Notes: generated by a model not told the origin, from the sequence alone. A stretch of DNA of 64,000 nucleotides from Hoylesella oralis ATCC 33269 (GCF_000185145.2 NZ_GL833118.1:1-64000), one strand, 5' to 3'. Counted from the stretch's first letter, positions 43,775 to 53,343 are shown. Program-made: numbers and translations.

Positions 43775-44377
43775 TTATTTTATCTCGTCTGCCCTGATGC
43801 CCAACGCACTCATCAGCGAGTATCCAAGGATTTCCTGACGATAGTTTCCGCCCAGCAGGGGCTGCATGGAAAACACGGTGATACGCTTGCTGTCGTCATC
43901 AAGATAGTGCAGCGTGCTGCGTATGCTGTCGAGCATGCCCTCCTTTTCGGTATCGGGAATAATCATAATGCGTTTTACATCGACCTGCGCACATACGGTG
44001 CGAAGCACATCGATGAAGAAACCGTCGGCGCCGACCATATCTTCTACCGGAAACGAACTCACGATAAACTCGCCCAGATTGTCCTTGAAAGCCTTTCCGT
44101 TAAGCTCCTCTTCATAGGCAGAAGGCACGAAGTTTTCCATCTTCCGGCGGTTTTTATGGTGGATGAGCACCACCTGTGTCTGGTGTTCACCTTCGCGCAG
44201 TCCGCCGTCGAGACTTATGCAATCTATCCAGCGGGCCATGTCTGCCTGTGGTATGTGACGTCCTATCATGCGTTCGAAATTGACAATGAGGTTGAAAGCC
44301 ACGTTGTCTATGTAGTCGGCATCGGCAATAATTACGTTTTCACTCCATTTTATATTATCCGTATTCTGTGCGTTCAT
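43775..44377 (-). CDS. protein of unknown function upstream of the saccharopine dehydrogenase-like gene
   Basis: 200 residues, soluble, no signal peptide. Segments such as NVIIADADYIDNVAFNLIVN, FERMIGRHIPQADMARWIDC and VDVKRIMIIPDTEKE give an alternating alpha/beta pattern. It resembles a small conserved Bacteroidales family seen in this genomic position, but I cannot name it with confidence. It is probably co-transcribed with the downstream dehydrogenase-like gene (54-base gap). Confidence 0.7.
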   Translation of the reverse strand: MNAQNTDNIKWSENVIIADADYIDNVAFNLIVNFERMIGRHIPQADMARWIDCISLDGGLREGEHQTQVVLIHHKNRRKMENFVPSAYEEELNGKAFKDNLGEFIVSSFPVEDMVGADGFFIDVLRTVCAQVDVKRIMIIPDTEKEGMLDSIRSTLHYLDDDSKRITVFSMQPLLGGNYRQEILGYSLMSALGIRADEIK

Positions 44378-44489
44378 ACATGCAAAGATAATGATTTAAC
44401 TTGGATATATGATGCGAATAACAATAAAAATGCGTAAAACTTCGGCTGAAAATGATATGTTTTCGTATGAATGTGAAGGGAATGCGAGA

Positions 44490-44972
44490 TCAGTATTTAT
44501 CCAAGATGCGTTTCATTTTTTCGCGTTCTTTCTTCGATACATGGCGCTTGCTACGGTCGAACATACTGAAAAAATCGAAACTTATCCCGCTTGTTGCCGG
44601 CGCTGCTGCGGCTGCCTCTTGCGCCATCTTCTTGACATCGATGCCCACATGCGGCGCCTTTGCTGTGATGATAACTTCTTGTAATTTATTGAATTTGGGC
44701 ACAAGATAGATGGTATCTGCTTGTGCTTTCTCCGGTGGAAGCTCCAAAGTGTAGTAATTGGGGTGGGAGAGGACGAGCCTTCTGAATGCCTTGAAGATGG
44801 TAAATTCGCCCTTATAATTGGTCTTAGTGTTCTCATTGGTGTTGGTATAGGCGAGGATATCGCGCAACGGGCGGCGCGTTTCCAAGTCTATCACCACATG
44901 CTTGTGCTGTGCAAAGCATCCATCCGGCAGTGTCGAACCGATAAATACGAAGACCAAGCCTATTATTTTCAT
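44490..44972 (-). CDS. secreted protein with carboxypeptidase-regulatory-like domain
   Basis: 160 residues from MKIIGLVFVFIGSTLPDGCFAQ, a signal peptide; the open frame extends 12 codons further but without support. The segment VIDLETRRPLRDILAYTNTN, then TNYKGEFTIFKAFRRLVLSH and KLQEVIITAKA form the beta-sandwich seen at the N-terminus of SusC/TonB receptors (CarboxypepD_reg type). The C-terminal 60 residues are helical and basic. Possibly an isolated regulatory or scaffold domain. Divergent from bcp. Confidence 0.75.
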   Translation of the reverse strand: MKIIGLVFVFIGSTLPDGCFAQHKHVVIDLETRRPLRDILAYTNTNENTKTNYKGEFTIFKAFRRLVLSHPNYYTLELPPEKAQADTIYLVPKFNKLQEVIITAKAPHVGIDVKKMAQEAAAAAPATSGISFDFFSMFDRSKRHVSKKEREKMKRILDKY

Positions 44973-45070
44973 CGGCTCAAAAGTAAATAAACTGGTAATA
45001 TCTTGCAAATATCGGATGATTGTTTAAAGTGTTTTTATGTTTGTTTTGCTTTAGTTAGAATAGTGTTTTC

Positions 45071-45101
45071 TTGTATATATTACAAAAAAGCCGTATCTTT
45101 G
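45071..45101 (+). promoter_or_regulatory. bcp promoter
   Basis: TTG at 45071-45073, 20-base spacer, TATCTTTG at 45094-45101, giving a leader of about 25-30 bases before the start at 45132. This also argues against the upstream extension of the bcp reading frame. Confidence 0.75.
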
Positions 45102-45131
45102 TCTGCGTCAAATCTTAAAAACGAAACGAAT

Positions 45132-45584
45132 ATGCAAATAGGAGACAAGGCCCCTCAAGTGCTGGGAATCGATCAAGACGGTAAAGAAATACGGCTTAGC
45201 GATTATGCCGGTAAGAAATTGGTGTTGTATTTTTATCCGAAAGACAGTACATCCGGTTGCACTGCAGAGGCTTGCAACCTGCGCGACAACTATGCCCAAT
45301 TGCGCAAAGAAGGCTATGAGGTGGTAGGTGTAAGCGTACAGGACGGGCGTTCACATAAGAAATTCATCGAGAAGAATGCACTTCCGTTCCCGCTAATTGC
45401 CGATACGGAGAAAACACTTAATGAGTCTTTCGGCGTTTGGGGTGAGAAGAGTATGTACGGACGCAAGTATTTCGGTACATTCCGCACCACGTTTATCATC
45501 GGTACGGATGGCAGAATAGAGCGCATCTTTACGCCTAAAGAGATAAAGGTGAAAGAACATGCCGCCCAAATATTGGGGGAGTAG
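45132..45584 (+). CDS. bcp: thioredoxin-dependent thiol peroxidase (Bcp/PrxQ)
   Basis: 150 residues starting MQIGDKAPQ; a longer frame from 45003 is ruled out by the promoter position. Active site STSGCTAEACNLRD has the peroxidatic and resolving cysteines five apart, as in E. coli Bcp. FRTTFIIGTDGRIERIF closes the thioredoxin fold. It reduces hydroperoxides with thioredoxin as donor. The stop codon lies in a GTAGGGG/CCCCTAC hairpin (45581-45597). Confidence 0.95.
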   Translation: MQIGDKAPQVLGIDQDGKEIRLSDYAGKKLVLYFYPKDSTSGCTAEACNLRDNYAQLRKEGYEVVGVSVQDGRSHKKFIEKNALPFPLIADTEKTLNESFGVWGEKSMYGRKYFGTFRTTFIIGTDGRIERIFTPKEIKVKEHAAQILGE

Positions 45585-45804
45585 GGGCCTCCCCTACGGC
45601 TCTGTAAAGATAAAACATGTCTTATGGAGTTCGGATTTAATCGGGATGTAAAATTCGTCCTTTATTCTTTTGAAATACATAAGGTTTCGGCCTGACGGTA
45701 CTTCTACCGTGTTTTCCTTATTAATTAAAGTGCAGAATAGCCCCTTTTAGAGCTTTTCGTTATCGTTATGTTTTCCAATTAGATAAATTAATTCCTACCA
45801 TTTC

Positions 45805-45835
45805 TTGCGTATTTAAGAATTTTTAGTTATCTTTG
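45805..45835 (+). promoter_or_regulatory. promoter of the microsatellite leader and fimbrillin operon
   Basis: TTG at 45805-45807, 20 bases, TATCTTTG at 45828-45835. The first possible starts (GTG 45858, ATG 45867) follow by about 20-30 bases. It is the only good promoter I see between bcp and the fimbrillin operon. Confidence 0.7.
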
Positions 45836-45857
45836 CACACGTTACTAAACTACAGAT

Positions 45858-46070
<213 letters not shown>

Positions 46071-46114
46071 TATATTTCTGCATACGCGCGCGTAAGGCGT
46101 GCCGCAACCTGCAT

Positions 46115-46153
46115 AGGCAGAGGGCTCCCGCAAGTTTCCCCTGCCTCTTTTAT
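46115..46153 (+). terminator. terminator-like hairpin (candidate attenuator)
   Basis: AGGCAG-A-GGG (46115-46124) pairs with CCCCTGCCT (46138-46146), one bulged A, and CTTTTAT follows. It lies between the leader frame and the first gene of the fimbrillin operon, with no new promoter visible in between, so it would attenuate transcription if functional. Confidence 0.5.
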
Positions 46154-46220
46154 CGTGCCCTTTTGCCAGCGAGGCAGGTGGGCTGTAAGACGAATATTAA
46201 CCCATAAAAACTATAAATAT

Positions 46221-46433
46221 ATGAACAAAGAACAAAACAAGAAACAAGTCTACGTGCGGCCCGAAACGAAAGTGCTGGGCGTAGCCACGGAACTGCATTT
46301 GTTAGAATTTTCCGGCGGGCACAATGACGCCGGCAACGACAACGATCCCATGCACGCCAAAGGCGTCAACTTCTTCGATGAGGAAGAAACAATCGGTACC
46401 ACCTCCTACAGCAAGAACCCTTGGGAAGAGTAA
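46221..46433 (+). CDS. small protein upstream of fimbrillin
   Basis: 70 residues from MNKEQNKKQVYVRPETKVLG; the frame continues upstream to 46155 but the ATG at 46221 fits the family start. It belongs to a loosely conserved type of short Bacteroidales proteins (YxRPE-x-x-V near the start, then LL-x-x-SGG and an acidic, Trp-ending tail NPWEE) found next to fimbrillin-like or surface-protein genes. Function unknown. 32 bases separate it from the fimbrillin gene. Confidence 0.65.
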   Translation: MNKEQNKKQVYVRPETKVLGVATELHLLEFSGGHNDAGNDNDPMHAKGVNFFDEEETIGTTSYSKNPWEE

Positions 46434-46465
46434 ACAGAACATTAAAATTAAAAGAACATAAAACG

Positions 46466-48103
46466 ATGAAAACAAGTATTTTATCAATGCTTCCTCTGGC
46501 AGGCCTGCTGCTTTTTACCGCCTGCGCCAGCGAAGACACGGCAGACAACCGACAGCAGGAGTCCGATTTGAAAGGCCTCACGGCATTCTCTGTCGAGGAA
46601 AAGACTCCCGCAACCCGGACGGCAGGCGAGTACACAGGCACGGGCGTCAAGTTCTACTGGACGCGTTACGACGTGCTTTGGGTGCAGGATAATCCACCCC
46701 ACTTCGAGTCAGACTATAAGAACGATATTGCCGACCAACTTACCGCCTCCGGCACAGACCGCACGTCCAGAGCCAAGTTCTGGTTCCGCGGCAGCTACAC
46801 CGCCCCCCAGTATCTCGTGTACTATGGTGGAGACAATACCATAAGCTGGCCCGGAAGGGTTACCATTGCGAACAAACAGAAGCAGGACAAGCCCAACTAT
46901 GCCACAGGTCTCGGCCTATACGGCGACTGCGGTACGGGCATTGCCCGCAGGCAGGACAACGGAAATTATAGTTTCATGATAGACCATAAGTCCTCGTACG
47001 TTACCTTCATGCCCTACACCAAGCAGAAAGGCATCGCCAACACCCGATTGGAGAAGATTACGGTAACGGCCGACAAGGCCATCAGCGGCGAGTTCAAGTT
47101 CGACAACGACAACGGCATAGACCTCAGCTCGCGCCCGGCCACCACAGCCACCAACAGCAGCATAGAGCTGACCTTAAATAATTTCCCCATTCCGCTTACA
47201 GCCCCCGACGCCGCGGCCAACGCCGCCGTCATGGTCATCGCTCCGGGCACGTACAGCAAGCTGACCGTAGAATACACCATCTACGACGACAACGGATATC
47301 CCCATATCGGCACCGGCGTTCGCGGTACCATTACCAAGGAGTACAGCAACGTTACTTTCACCGCCGGCAAGAACAAGGAAATAAGCCAGCAGCTGGAACT
47401 GCCCGAATACCCGGCCGACACTTACTACATGTGGGACGCTGCGGTAGGCCAGCACTATTGGAAGGGCTACGAATGGAACGGCCCCAACCCCCAGCAGCCT
47501 CCCTTTATAAACCTACTGAACTACCCTTATCCCAAGGATAATACCGATCCTCGCTGGCATAGGGAATTTCCGAACGGCTTCACCCCGAATGCCGACAACA
47601 CTGCCGCCGCCTATAGCTGCAAGGACTGCCCGAACGTCAACGAACTGTACTGGTATGTAACGAAGGGCGATCCTTACAGAGACTACTCCTACTGGATCAG
47701 CATGGACCATCTGTTCCAAGGAGGCACATGGCTGAAGAAGCTGAGCGTCATCGCTGCGGAGGAAGGCAAGTCGGTAGCTGATTTGAAGAACGCTTCACCC
47801 GATGGCAAGGACTATAGAACAGAAATATTGAACCCAATCCCTCAAATTGCTCATATCAATCAGGGGAAACTCACTGACACGAGCAACTATTTCTATCTTC
47901 CCGACCTTGGATTCTACAATCAGACAGGTACTCCCGGAGGAGAGGGTTACTATTGGTCGAGTACGCCCGTCTTCCGTTGGAACGACGTGCCTCCCAAGTT
48001 CGACGGAATTGCATACAGTATGATCCTCTATGGTACATGGATGGAGCTACAAACTAACACTGTAGAAACTGGCCTGTCGCAGCGATGGCCGACCGACCGA
48101 TAA
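46466..48103 (+). CDS. fimbrillin-like lipoprotein
   Basis: 545 residues from MKTSILSMLPLAG. Lipobox LLLFTAC near residue 19. The mature start region contains ATRTAGEYTGTGVKFYW, with an Arg suited to gingipain-type trimming as in FimA/Mfa-type pilins, and the N-terminal half has the beta-rich fimbrillin pattern (YVTFMPYTKQKG, NAAVMVIAPGTYSKLTVEY). The C-terminal part (GYYWSSTPVFRWND...AYSMILY) resembles the FISUMP/fimbrial tip end domain. Possibly an adhesin or tip subunit rather than the shaft pilin. Confidence 0.78.
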   Translation: MKTSILSMLPLAGLLLFTACASEDTADNRQQESDLKGLTAFSVEEKTPATRTAGEYTGTGVKFYWTRYDVLWVQDNPPHFESDYKNDIADQLTASGTDRTSRAKFWFRGSYTAPQYLVYYGGDNTISWPGRVTIANKQKQDKPNYATGLGLYGDCGTGIARRQDNGNYSFMIDHKSSYVTFMPYTKQKGIANTRLEKITVTADKAISGEFKFDNDNGIDLSSRPATTATNSSIELTLNNFPIPLTAPDAAANAAVMVIAPGTYSKLTVEYTIYDDNGYPHIGTGVRGTITKEYSNVTFTAGKNKEISQQLELPEYPADTYYMWDAAVGQHYWKGYEWNGPNPQQPPFINLLNYPYPKDNTDPRWHREFPNGFTPNADNTAAAYSCKDCPNVNELYWYVTKGDPYRDYSYWISMDHLFQGGTWLKKLSVIAAEEGKSVADLKNASPDGKDYRTEILNPIPQIAHINQGKLTDTSNYFYLPDLGFYNQTGTPGGEGYYWSSTPVFRWNDVPPKFDGIAYSMILYGTWMELQTNTVETGLSQRWPTDR

Positions 48104-48171
48104 GGAGCCACATCCAAGGTGCGGATGTTCGGTAGTAGAGAAAGGCAAAAGCGATATTTCGCATCGCTCGT

Positions 48172-48378
48172 ATGGAGTCCTTATATCACTCCTCGGGGAC
48201 TCCTTATATCACTCCTCGGGGACTCCTTATATCACTCCTCGGGGACTCCTTATATCTCTCCTTGAGGACTCCTTATATCTCTCCTCGAGGACTCCTTATA
48301 TCTCTCCTCGAGGACTCCTTATATCTCTCCTCAGGGACTCCTTATATCTCTTCTCGAAGACTCCTTGTAGCAGTCCTT
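48172..48378. repeat. 23-bp tandem repeat, 9 units
   Basis: Units start at 48172, 48195, 48218 and so on to 48356, each with the core ACTCCTTATATC and ending CTCCTC; the last is degenerate. The first three units differ from the next as a block (CACTCCTCGGGG versus CTCTCCTCGAGG), suggesting expansion from two variants. An open frame (48172-48411) through it has the artefact look of a 23-residue repeat. It lies between the fimbrillin and HU-like genes; the rest of 48104-48438 shows nothing else. Confidence 0.9.
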
Positions 48379-48438
48379 AGGGAGAGGAGGCGCCAGACAG
48401 AGACATTTTAATAACAAATAAATAAAAGTCAAATAACT

Positions 48439-48864
48439 ATGTTATCATTTAAGGTTATCGAGCGGCAGATGAAGATAGGACCGCTCAAAGGAAAGAAAGG
48501 TTACGGCGCAGCACCGAAGTCGCAAGACAAGTTCTCGCAAAGCTGGCTCATCCAGCGCATCGTCCGCGAAACGTCGCTGAGCGAGGGCGATGTGCGCAAC
48601 GTGCTCATCACGCTTCGCAACATCATCATCGAAGTGGTAACGCTGGGCGGCTCGCTCGACTTGGGCGACATCTTCTCGCTGCGCGTCTCCATCCCCTCGA
48701 AGATGATAGAAAAAGCGGAAGCCGTTTCCGCTGCCGTGCTGAAGCGCGCCGGAATTATCGTGACGTGGAAAGATCCCATCCGCAAGGCGCTGAAGAACAT
48801 AGAAGTGGAGGTGGATAACCCGGCGAGGAAGAAGCCGAAGACGCCGCAACCGACAAAGCCGTAG
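48439..48864 (+). CDS. HU-like DNA-binding protein
   Basis: 141 residues. The central part (SWLIQRIVRETSLSEGDVRN, then IIIEVVTLGGSLDLGDIFSL) is the HU/IHF fold in the divergent Bacteroidales form with an N-terminal extension (MKIGPLKGKKGYGAAPK). The C-terminal tail is basic and proline-rich (NPARKKPKTPQPTKP). It probably binds DNA non-specifically. It is often found near fimbrillin-type genes but has its own downstream terminator. Confidence 0.82.
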   Translation: MLSFKVIERQMKIGPLKGKKGYGAAPKSQDKFSQSWLIQRIVRETSLSEGDVRNVLITLRNIIIEVVTLGGSLDLGDIFSLRVSIPSKMIEKAEAVSAAVLKRAGIIVTWKDPIRKALKNIEVEVDNPARKKPKTPQPTKP

Positions 48865-48937
48865 TCTCCCTCCCAAAAGGAACGAGCAAAGGGAGGAAGC
48901 GCTACGGGGTGAGAAGCCTCTTATAGAAGCAGTGAAA

Positions 48938-48990
48938 GGGTGAAAACATGCTGACGCCACACAGGCGGGCATGCTTTTCACCCCTTTTGC
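48938..48990 (+). terminator. terminator after the HU-like gene
   Basis: GGGTGAAAACATGC (48938-48951) / GCATGCTTTTCACCC (48969-48983) with one mismatch, then CTTTTGC. Also close to the left limit of the AT-rich accessory region. Confidence 0.85.
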
Positions 48991-49028
48991 TGTTTGGGCA
49001 GGTGTTTTTGGGAATAAAGCAAATACGC

Positions 49029-49637
49029 TTAGCCAAGTAGTGACCAAATAGTAGGATTAGTGATGATGTTTGCAAGAATGTTCGAGGCTACATTTTCGCC
49101 AAATGATTTTATTTTATCAATGAGTCTGGGCTTAGCTTTTTCTAAATCACCCCTTTCTTCTTCCACAATCTGCTTTATCTCTTTTAGCTGAGTTATCGAA
49201 AGTTGGTCCTCAAGCGCCTTTATAAGTATCTCTATGATTTGTTGTTGAGTTTGCTGCTGGGACTGAGTATTCGTATTGTTTATATTGTTGTTTATGTTGA
49301 TACTCCTATTAGATCTATTAGTCTTTACTTTCTCTACAATATCCGGATACTCTAAAAAGGCTTCGAGGATGGCTAATAATTCCTCTTGCTGTTCAGGACG
49401 CAATTTCTCTTTACTAATACGCTCAAAGTTATCAACATCTTTATCACCGGGAAATTGCGTGTCTAAGAATCTCTTAGACTTTTTCAACCATTTTATATAA
49501 TGGCTGTTATCTTCGTATACATAATACGAAGGCATAATAACGTTAGGTGGTGGTAACTTCTTTTTTAACTGGGGAATCCTTTCTTTCTGCTCCTTAATAA
49601 GGTTTTCCAATGTTGTTCGTGCTTCTTTTTCCATCAT
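49029..49637 (-). CDS. uncharacterised protein with Asn/Gln-rich linker, defence neighbourhood
   Basis: 202 residues, soluble. N-terminal charged helical part (KEARTTLENLIKEQKERIPQ), an Asn/Thr/Gln-rich low-complexity linker (about 109-132), then a helical C-terminal part (IIEILIKALEDQLSITQLKE) and a hydrophobic-neutral tail (SFGENVASNILANIITNPTI). I do not recognise the family. The tail pattern recalls C-terminal segments of small proteins beside restriction or abortive-infection genes. It lies 200 bases downstream of the restriction cluster, same strand, with an AT-rich gap that may hold its own promoter. Confidence 0.6.
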   Translation of the reverse strand: MMEKEARTTLENLIKEQKERIPQLKKKLPPPNVIMPSYYVYEDNSHYIKWLKKSKRFLDTQFPGDKDVDNFERISKEKLRPEQQEELLAILEAFLEYPDIVEKVKTNRSNRSININNNINNTNTQSQQQTQQQIIEILIKALEDQLSITQLKEIKQIVEEERGDLEKAKPRLIDKIKSFGENVASNILANIITNPTIWSLLG

Positions 49638-49838
49638 TTATAAATTGATATTAAACACAATAATCGTACCGATCCATTCGGAAAGCTACGATTACATAAA
49701 TATTTATTCTCTACTTCACTTCCTCAAATATATCCAACACTGATTACCAATGATTTACATTTGCATGGTACAAAAATGTTTCCTCAATTTGAGTAGTTTT
49801 GATTAGAAACCATCTTGAATGTTATCACTATTCTCACG

Positions 49839-51677
49839 CTATACCTCCCAAATAACTTTTATTAAGTTATAAAGTAATAGACTTCTTTCACTTAATGCCT
49901 CCTTATCAAATTTATTGAAAGGCTTAAACTCTGCTGAAATTCTTTCTTTTAAGGAACAATTAAAGTTAACAAAGTCTTTATTTGCATGATAAAAGTCTGC
50001 ACACAAAGAATGTCCCCATATTAAACCACTGCTATAAGTTTTAAGCTTATCGACATACTCTTCATTACCAGAACTAATATTGTCTAAACCTTTAAGTAGC
50101 AACAATCCACCTAAGAGATTCCGTTTATCTTCAAATTCTTCTTCATTATCAAAATATTTTTTATTGGTTTCATTATGCGATAAAATATGTTCAATATGGT
50201 AGCCCGTTTTATACCCCGTTTTTGTAGATATATACTCCACATCGTTTTGCATAGACTGATTTGTGTGTTCACAAATGAATTTTTCTATTCGTGCAAAAAG
50301 ATACCTTAATGAACGAGTATTCATATTACTATAATTCTTTTTGATGAAATTCTGATAATCTAATACAGAGGTTGGAGTAGTATTCCTTTTATCACGAATT
50401 GTGTCTATAATCAACTTGTCAAATATACTGCGATATTCTGATATATTCTTTTCTTTCAATAATTGGTTAAGTGCAAAGCACAGATTTTGAAACTTATTAC
50501 TATCGTAGATGTCATTTAAGATTAAAAGCATCCATAACCTATCTATTTCTTTAGCAATTGTATCTATCTTTTCATCTTCAATCGGATCATCTATACTACA
50601 AACGGCCATTATAATCTGATATTGTCCAGATAGATAATTAATCACATTATCATACCTCAGGAACTGATTTTGATTAGCTCGTATTTTGGCATATAGTTTA
50701 GAATAATACTTAAAATCCGTATCTATAAAATTCTTAATATTAGCAATATGCTTTTTATCAGTCTTTCTGAATTGCAAGGAATCTGCAATGTCATTATAAT
50801 CGAAAATATACCTATGATATGCTTGGTTCAATGCTGATTCTAACTTGGCATTTTCCTTAAAGACAAATCTTGATTTTATGAAGTCTATGAAAAAAGCATC
50901 TTGTATCCCATTCAGACATGATATAGCATTATCCCATTTTTCAGAATAAGCTTCAGTATCATTTTTACCTAATGCCCCTATCATTTTTCCTTTAAGAATC
51001 TCAAAAGGTTTAAGAGATTCGCCCCTGTCATTAATGACTTCAAAGACCATAGGTGTATCATCTTTTTCAATAGACAATTCTACCATGACTAATCTCTCGA
51101 GAAAATAAAAGGTAAACGCCTTTATTTCTTCTGAAGGCAGATTCTTGTCATCTATAAACTTACTGATGTCATTGTATCTTGAAACAAGATTTTCTTCAGT
51201 TTTATTTTTATAAGGTTCTTGGTATTTAATTTCTGCCAAGATGCATTGCATGACATCTTTACGCTTTTCATTATCTATACAAAAAATATCTCCCTTAAAT
51301 TTATCTTTTGAAAAAATGCATTCCTTTAAAGTGTCTTTTAGATTTTCATCATCAATTATATGGTATAATTTAGTAGCGATAAGCGTGAGTGTCGTCAATC
51401 TTTGCTGACCATCTACTATATAAACCTTCCCATCAACTTTATTGGTAATGAACACGTTCATATAATACCAATTATAGAGATCAAGAACTTCTTGAGTTAA
51501 TTCTTCATCCTTGTGAATACTATACGACAATTCAAATTCATAAAATATATCACGCAAAAGAATCTCTACAGTTTCTTTTGACCAAACATATTCTCTCTGA
51601 TAAAAGTCCACATAATAAGATTTTTGTTTTAGACATGATTCTACCGTTTGCTTGTCTGGACTAATTTCGTGTTTCAT
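49839..51677 (-). CDS. GmrSD-type DUF262/DUF1524 restriction protein
   Basis: 612 residues from MKHEISPDKQTVE; an 11-codon upstream extension overlaps hsdM. DUF262 part: YQREYVWSKETVEILLRDI near residue 25, VDGQQRLTTLTLIATKLY near residue 95, and FEVINDRGESLKPFEILKGK near residue 215. The C-terminal DUF1524 part carries HIEHILSHNE and RNLLGGLLLL, an HNH-type nuclease motif. GmrSD proteins are NTP-dependent enzymes that cut modified phage DNA. It is the last gene of the leftward restriction cluster. Confidence 0.86.
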   Translation of the reverse strand: MKHEISPDKQTVESCLKQKSYYVDFYQREYVWSKETVEILLRDIFYEFELSYSIHKDEELTQEVLDLYNWYYMNVFITNKVDGKVYIVDGQQRLTTLTLIATKLYHIIDDENLKDTLKECIFSKDKFKGDIFCIDNEKRKDVMQCILAEIKYQEPYKNKTEENLVSRYNDISKFIDDKNLPSEEIKAFTFYFLERLVMVELSIEKDDTPMVFEVINDRGESLKPFEILKGKMIGALGKNDTEAYSEKWDNAISCLNGIQDAFFIDFIKSRFVFKENAKLESALNQAYHRYIFDYNDIADSLQFRKTDKKHIANIKNFIDTDFKYYSKLYAKIRANQNQFLRYDNVINYLSGQYQIIMAVCSIDDPIEDEKIDTIAKEIDRLWMLLILNDIYDSNKFQNLCFALNQLLKEKNISEYRSIFDKLIIDTIRDKRNTTPTSVLDYQNFIKKNYSNMNTRSLRYLFARIEKFICEHTNQSMQNDVEYISTKTGYKTGYHIEHILSHNETNKKYFDNEEEFEDKRNLLGGLLLLKGLDNISSGNEEYVDKLKTYSSGLIWGHSLCADFYHANKDFVNFNCSLKERISAEFKPFNKFDKEALSERSLLLYNLIKVIWEV

Positions 51678-51702
51678 TTTTATACTTTTATATGATATGA
51701 TT

Positions 51703-53331
51703 TTATACAAGATCCAACCCCAATTCTTTTAGAAATTCATTATGTTTTTGACGGGCTTCTTCAATCTTTTCCTCTGTTGCTACTAATTGCCTGTGTACTT
51801 CTGCCAAATCAATCTTTTCTTCTTCTTTGGACAGATTTACATAGCGTGATATGTTCAGATTATAGCCGTTGTCCTTGATTTCTCGCATATAGACCTTACG
51901 AGCATAACGGTTCTCTTCTATACGGAATTGATAAGTTTCTACTATTTTGTTTATATCTTCAGGACGCAATGAATTCTGGCGTTTCCCTTTCTCATAGTGT
52001 TCTTCCGAACTGGCATTGATGAAAAGAATGTCATCTGTACGACGACATTTCTTCAACACTAAAATACAGACGGGAATACCTGTTGAATAGAATAGATTAG
52101 CAGGCAGTCCAATAACTGCATCTATGTTATCGTCACTCAGAAGTTTCTTTCTGATAGTTTCCTCCTTTCCTCCTCTAAACAAAACACCATGAGGAAGAAT
52201 GATAGCCATTGTACCATCACCACTCAAATAGTGGAAACCATGTAATAGAAATGCAAAATCGGCAGCAGATTTTGGAGCAAGACCGTAACGACTGAAACGG
52301 AAATCCTTTGCAGTTTCCTCTTTCGGTTCCCAGCGATAGCTGAATGGGGGATTTGCAACAATGGCATCGAATTCCATCTTCTTTGACGGGTTCATATTGT
52401 TTAGGATACTCCAGTCATTGACAAGTGTATCACCATGATGGATTTCAAACTCCGTATCTTTTACTTCATGCAGCAACATATTCATACGGGCAAGGTTATA
52501 GGTTGTGATATTCTTCTCCTGACCATAAATTTTGCCGATCCCATTAGCTCCCATTTCATGCCGTACATTGAGAAGTAATGAACCTGAACCGCAAGTAAAA
52601 TCCAATACTTTACTTATCTTTTTCTTTTTGCCAGATTTGGGATCCTGGCAATCGAGTGTAACAATCTTCGACAGTATTGAGGAAATTCCCTGTGGGGTAT
52701 AGAACTCGCCAGCCTTTTGCCCGGAATTGGCAGCAAATTGTCCGATAAGATACTCATAGGCATCGCCCAAAGTGTCTGTAGTTGTATTTAACTTAGAAAC
52801 TCCCTCTTTTATCTTATTAATAACCTTTGCCAACAAAGCATTACGCTCTGCATAGTTTTTGCCAAGTTTCTCTGAATTCAGATTGATTTCAGAGAACAGT
52901 CCCTTAAAGGAGGTTTCAAAAGATTGTTCTTCAATATATTTGAAGCCTTCTTCCAAAATCTTTAGTAATTCGTTTGATTGCGTACGAGCATTTTCAGCAA
53001 TGTTATCCCAAAGGTATTTTGGCTTGATGACATAGTGTATTTTTTTACGCATCTGGGCTTCAAACAAATCAATGTCTTCTGGGTTTGCTGCATACCAAAT
53101 TTGTAACGGAGATTTTACAATTCCCGTTTCTTCCTTCACTATGTTTTTTATATCTGGATAATCAGTGCCTAATTCTTTTTTAGCAAATTCCACATAATTA
53201 TCTGAAAGATATTTCAGGAATAGAAACGATAGCATATAATCACGAAAATCATCTGCCATCATTGCACCTCGCAGGCTATTTGCAATATCCCAAAGGGTTT
53301 TACCCAGTTCGTTTTTATTTTCTGTTGTCAT
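51703..53331 (-). CDS. hsdM: type I restriction-modification N6-adenine methyltransferase
   Basis: 542 residues. The N-terminal helical domain (LWDIANSLRGAMMADDFRDY) is followed by the catalytic domain with the SAM motif FTCGSG (245-250) and the catalytic NPPF (327-330). GQFAANSGQKAGEFYTPQGI just before is the usual HsdM lead-in. It methylates adenine in the sequence chosen by HsdS and is also part of the restriction complex. It starts 12 bases after the PrrC-like gene ends. Confidence 0.96.
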   Translation of the reverse strand: MTTENKNELGKTLWDIANSLRGAMMADDFRDYMLSFLFLKYLSDNYVEFAKKELGTDYPDIKNIVKEETGIVKSPLQIWYAANPEDIDLFEAQMRKKIHYVIKPKYLWDNIAENARTQSNELLKILEEGFKYIEEQSFETSFKGLFSEINLNSEKLGKNYAERNALLAKVINKIKEGVSKLNTTTDTLGDAYEYLIGQFAANSGQKAGEFYTPQGISSILSKIVTLDCQDPKSGKKKKISKVLDFTCGSGSLLLNVRHEMGANGIGKIYGQEKNITTYNLARMNMLLHEVKDTEFEIHHGDTLVNDWSILNNMNPSKKMEFDAIVANPPFSYRWEPKEETAKDFRFSRYGLAPKSAADFAFLLHGFHYLSGDGTMAIILPHGVLFRGGKEETIRKKLLSDDNIDAVIGLPANLFYSTGIPVCILVLKKCRRTDDILFINASSEEHYEKGKRQNSLRPEDINKIVETYQFRIEENRYARKVYMREIKDNGYNLNISRYVNLSKEEEKIDLAEVHRQLVATEEKIEEARQKHNEFLKELGLDLV

Positions 53332-53343
53332 AATCTTATTTTA

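Noticed and set aside
43382..44437. 351-residue plus-strand frame
   Set aside because: Antisense to the dehydrogenase-like gene and its neighbour, both with recognisable or coherent protein sequence.
48172..48411. 79-residue plus-strand frame with GTPYIS/GLLISLL repeats
   Set aside because: Translation of the 23-bp repeat; no promoter or start context and the residues follow the DNA period.
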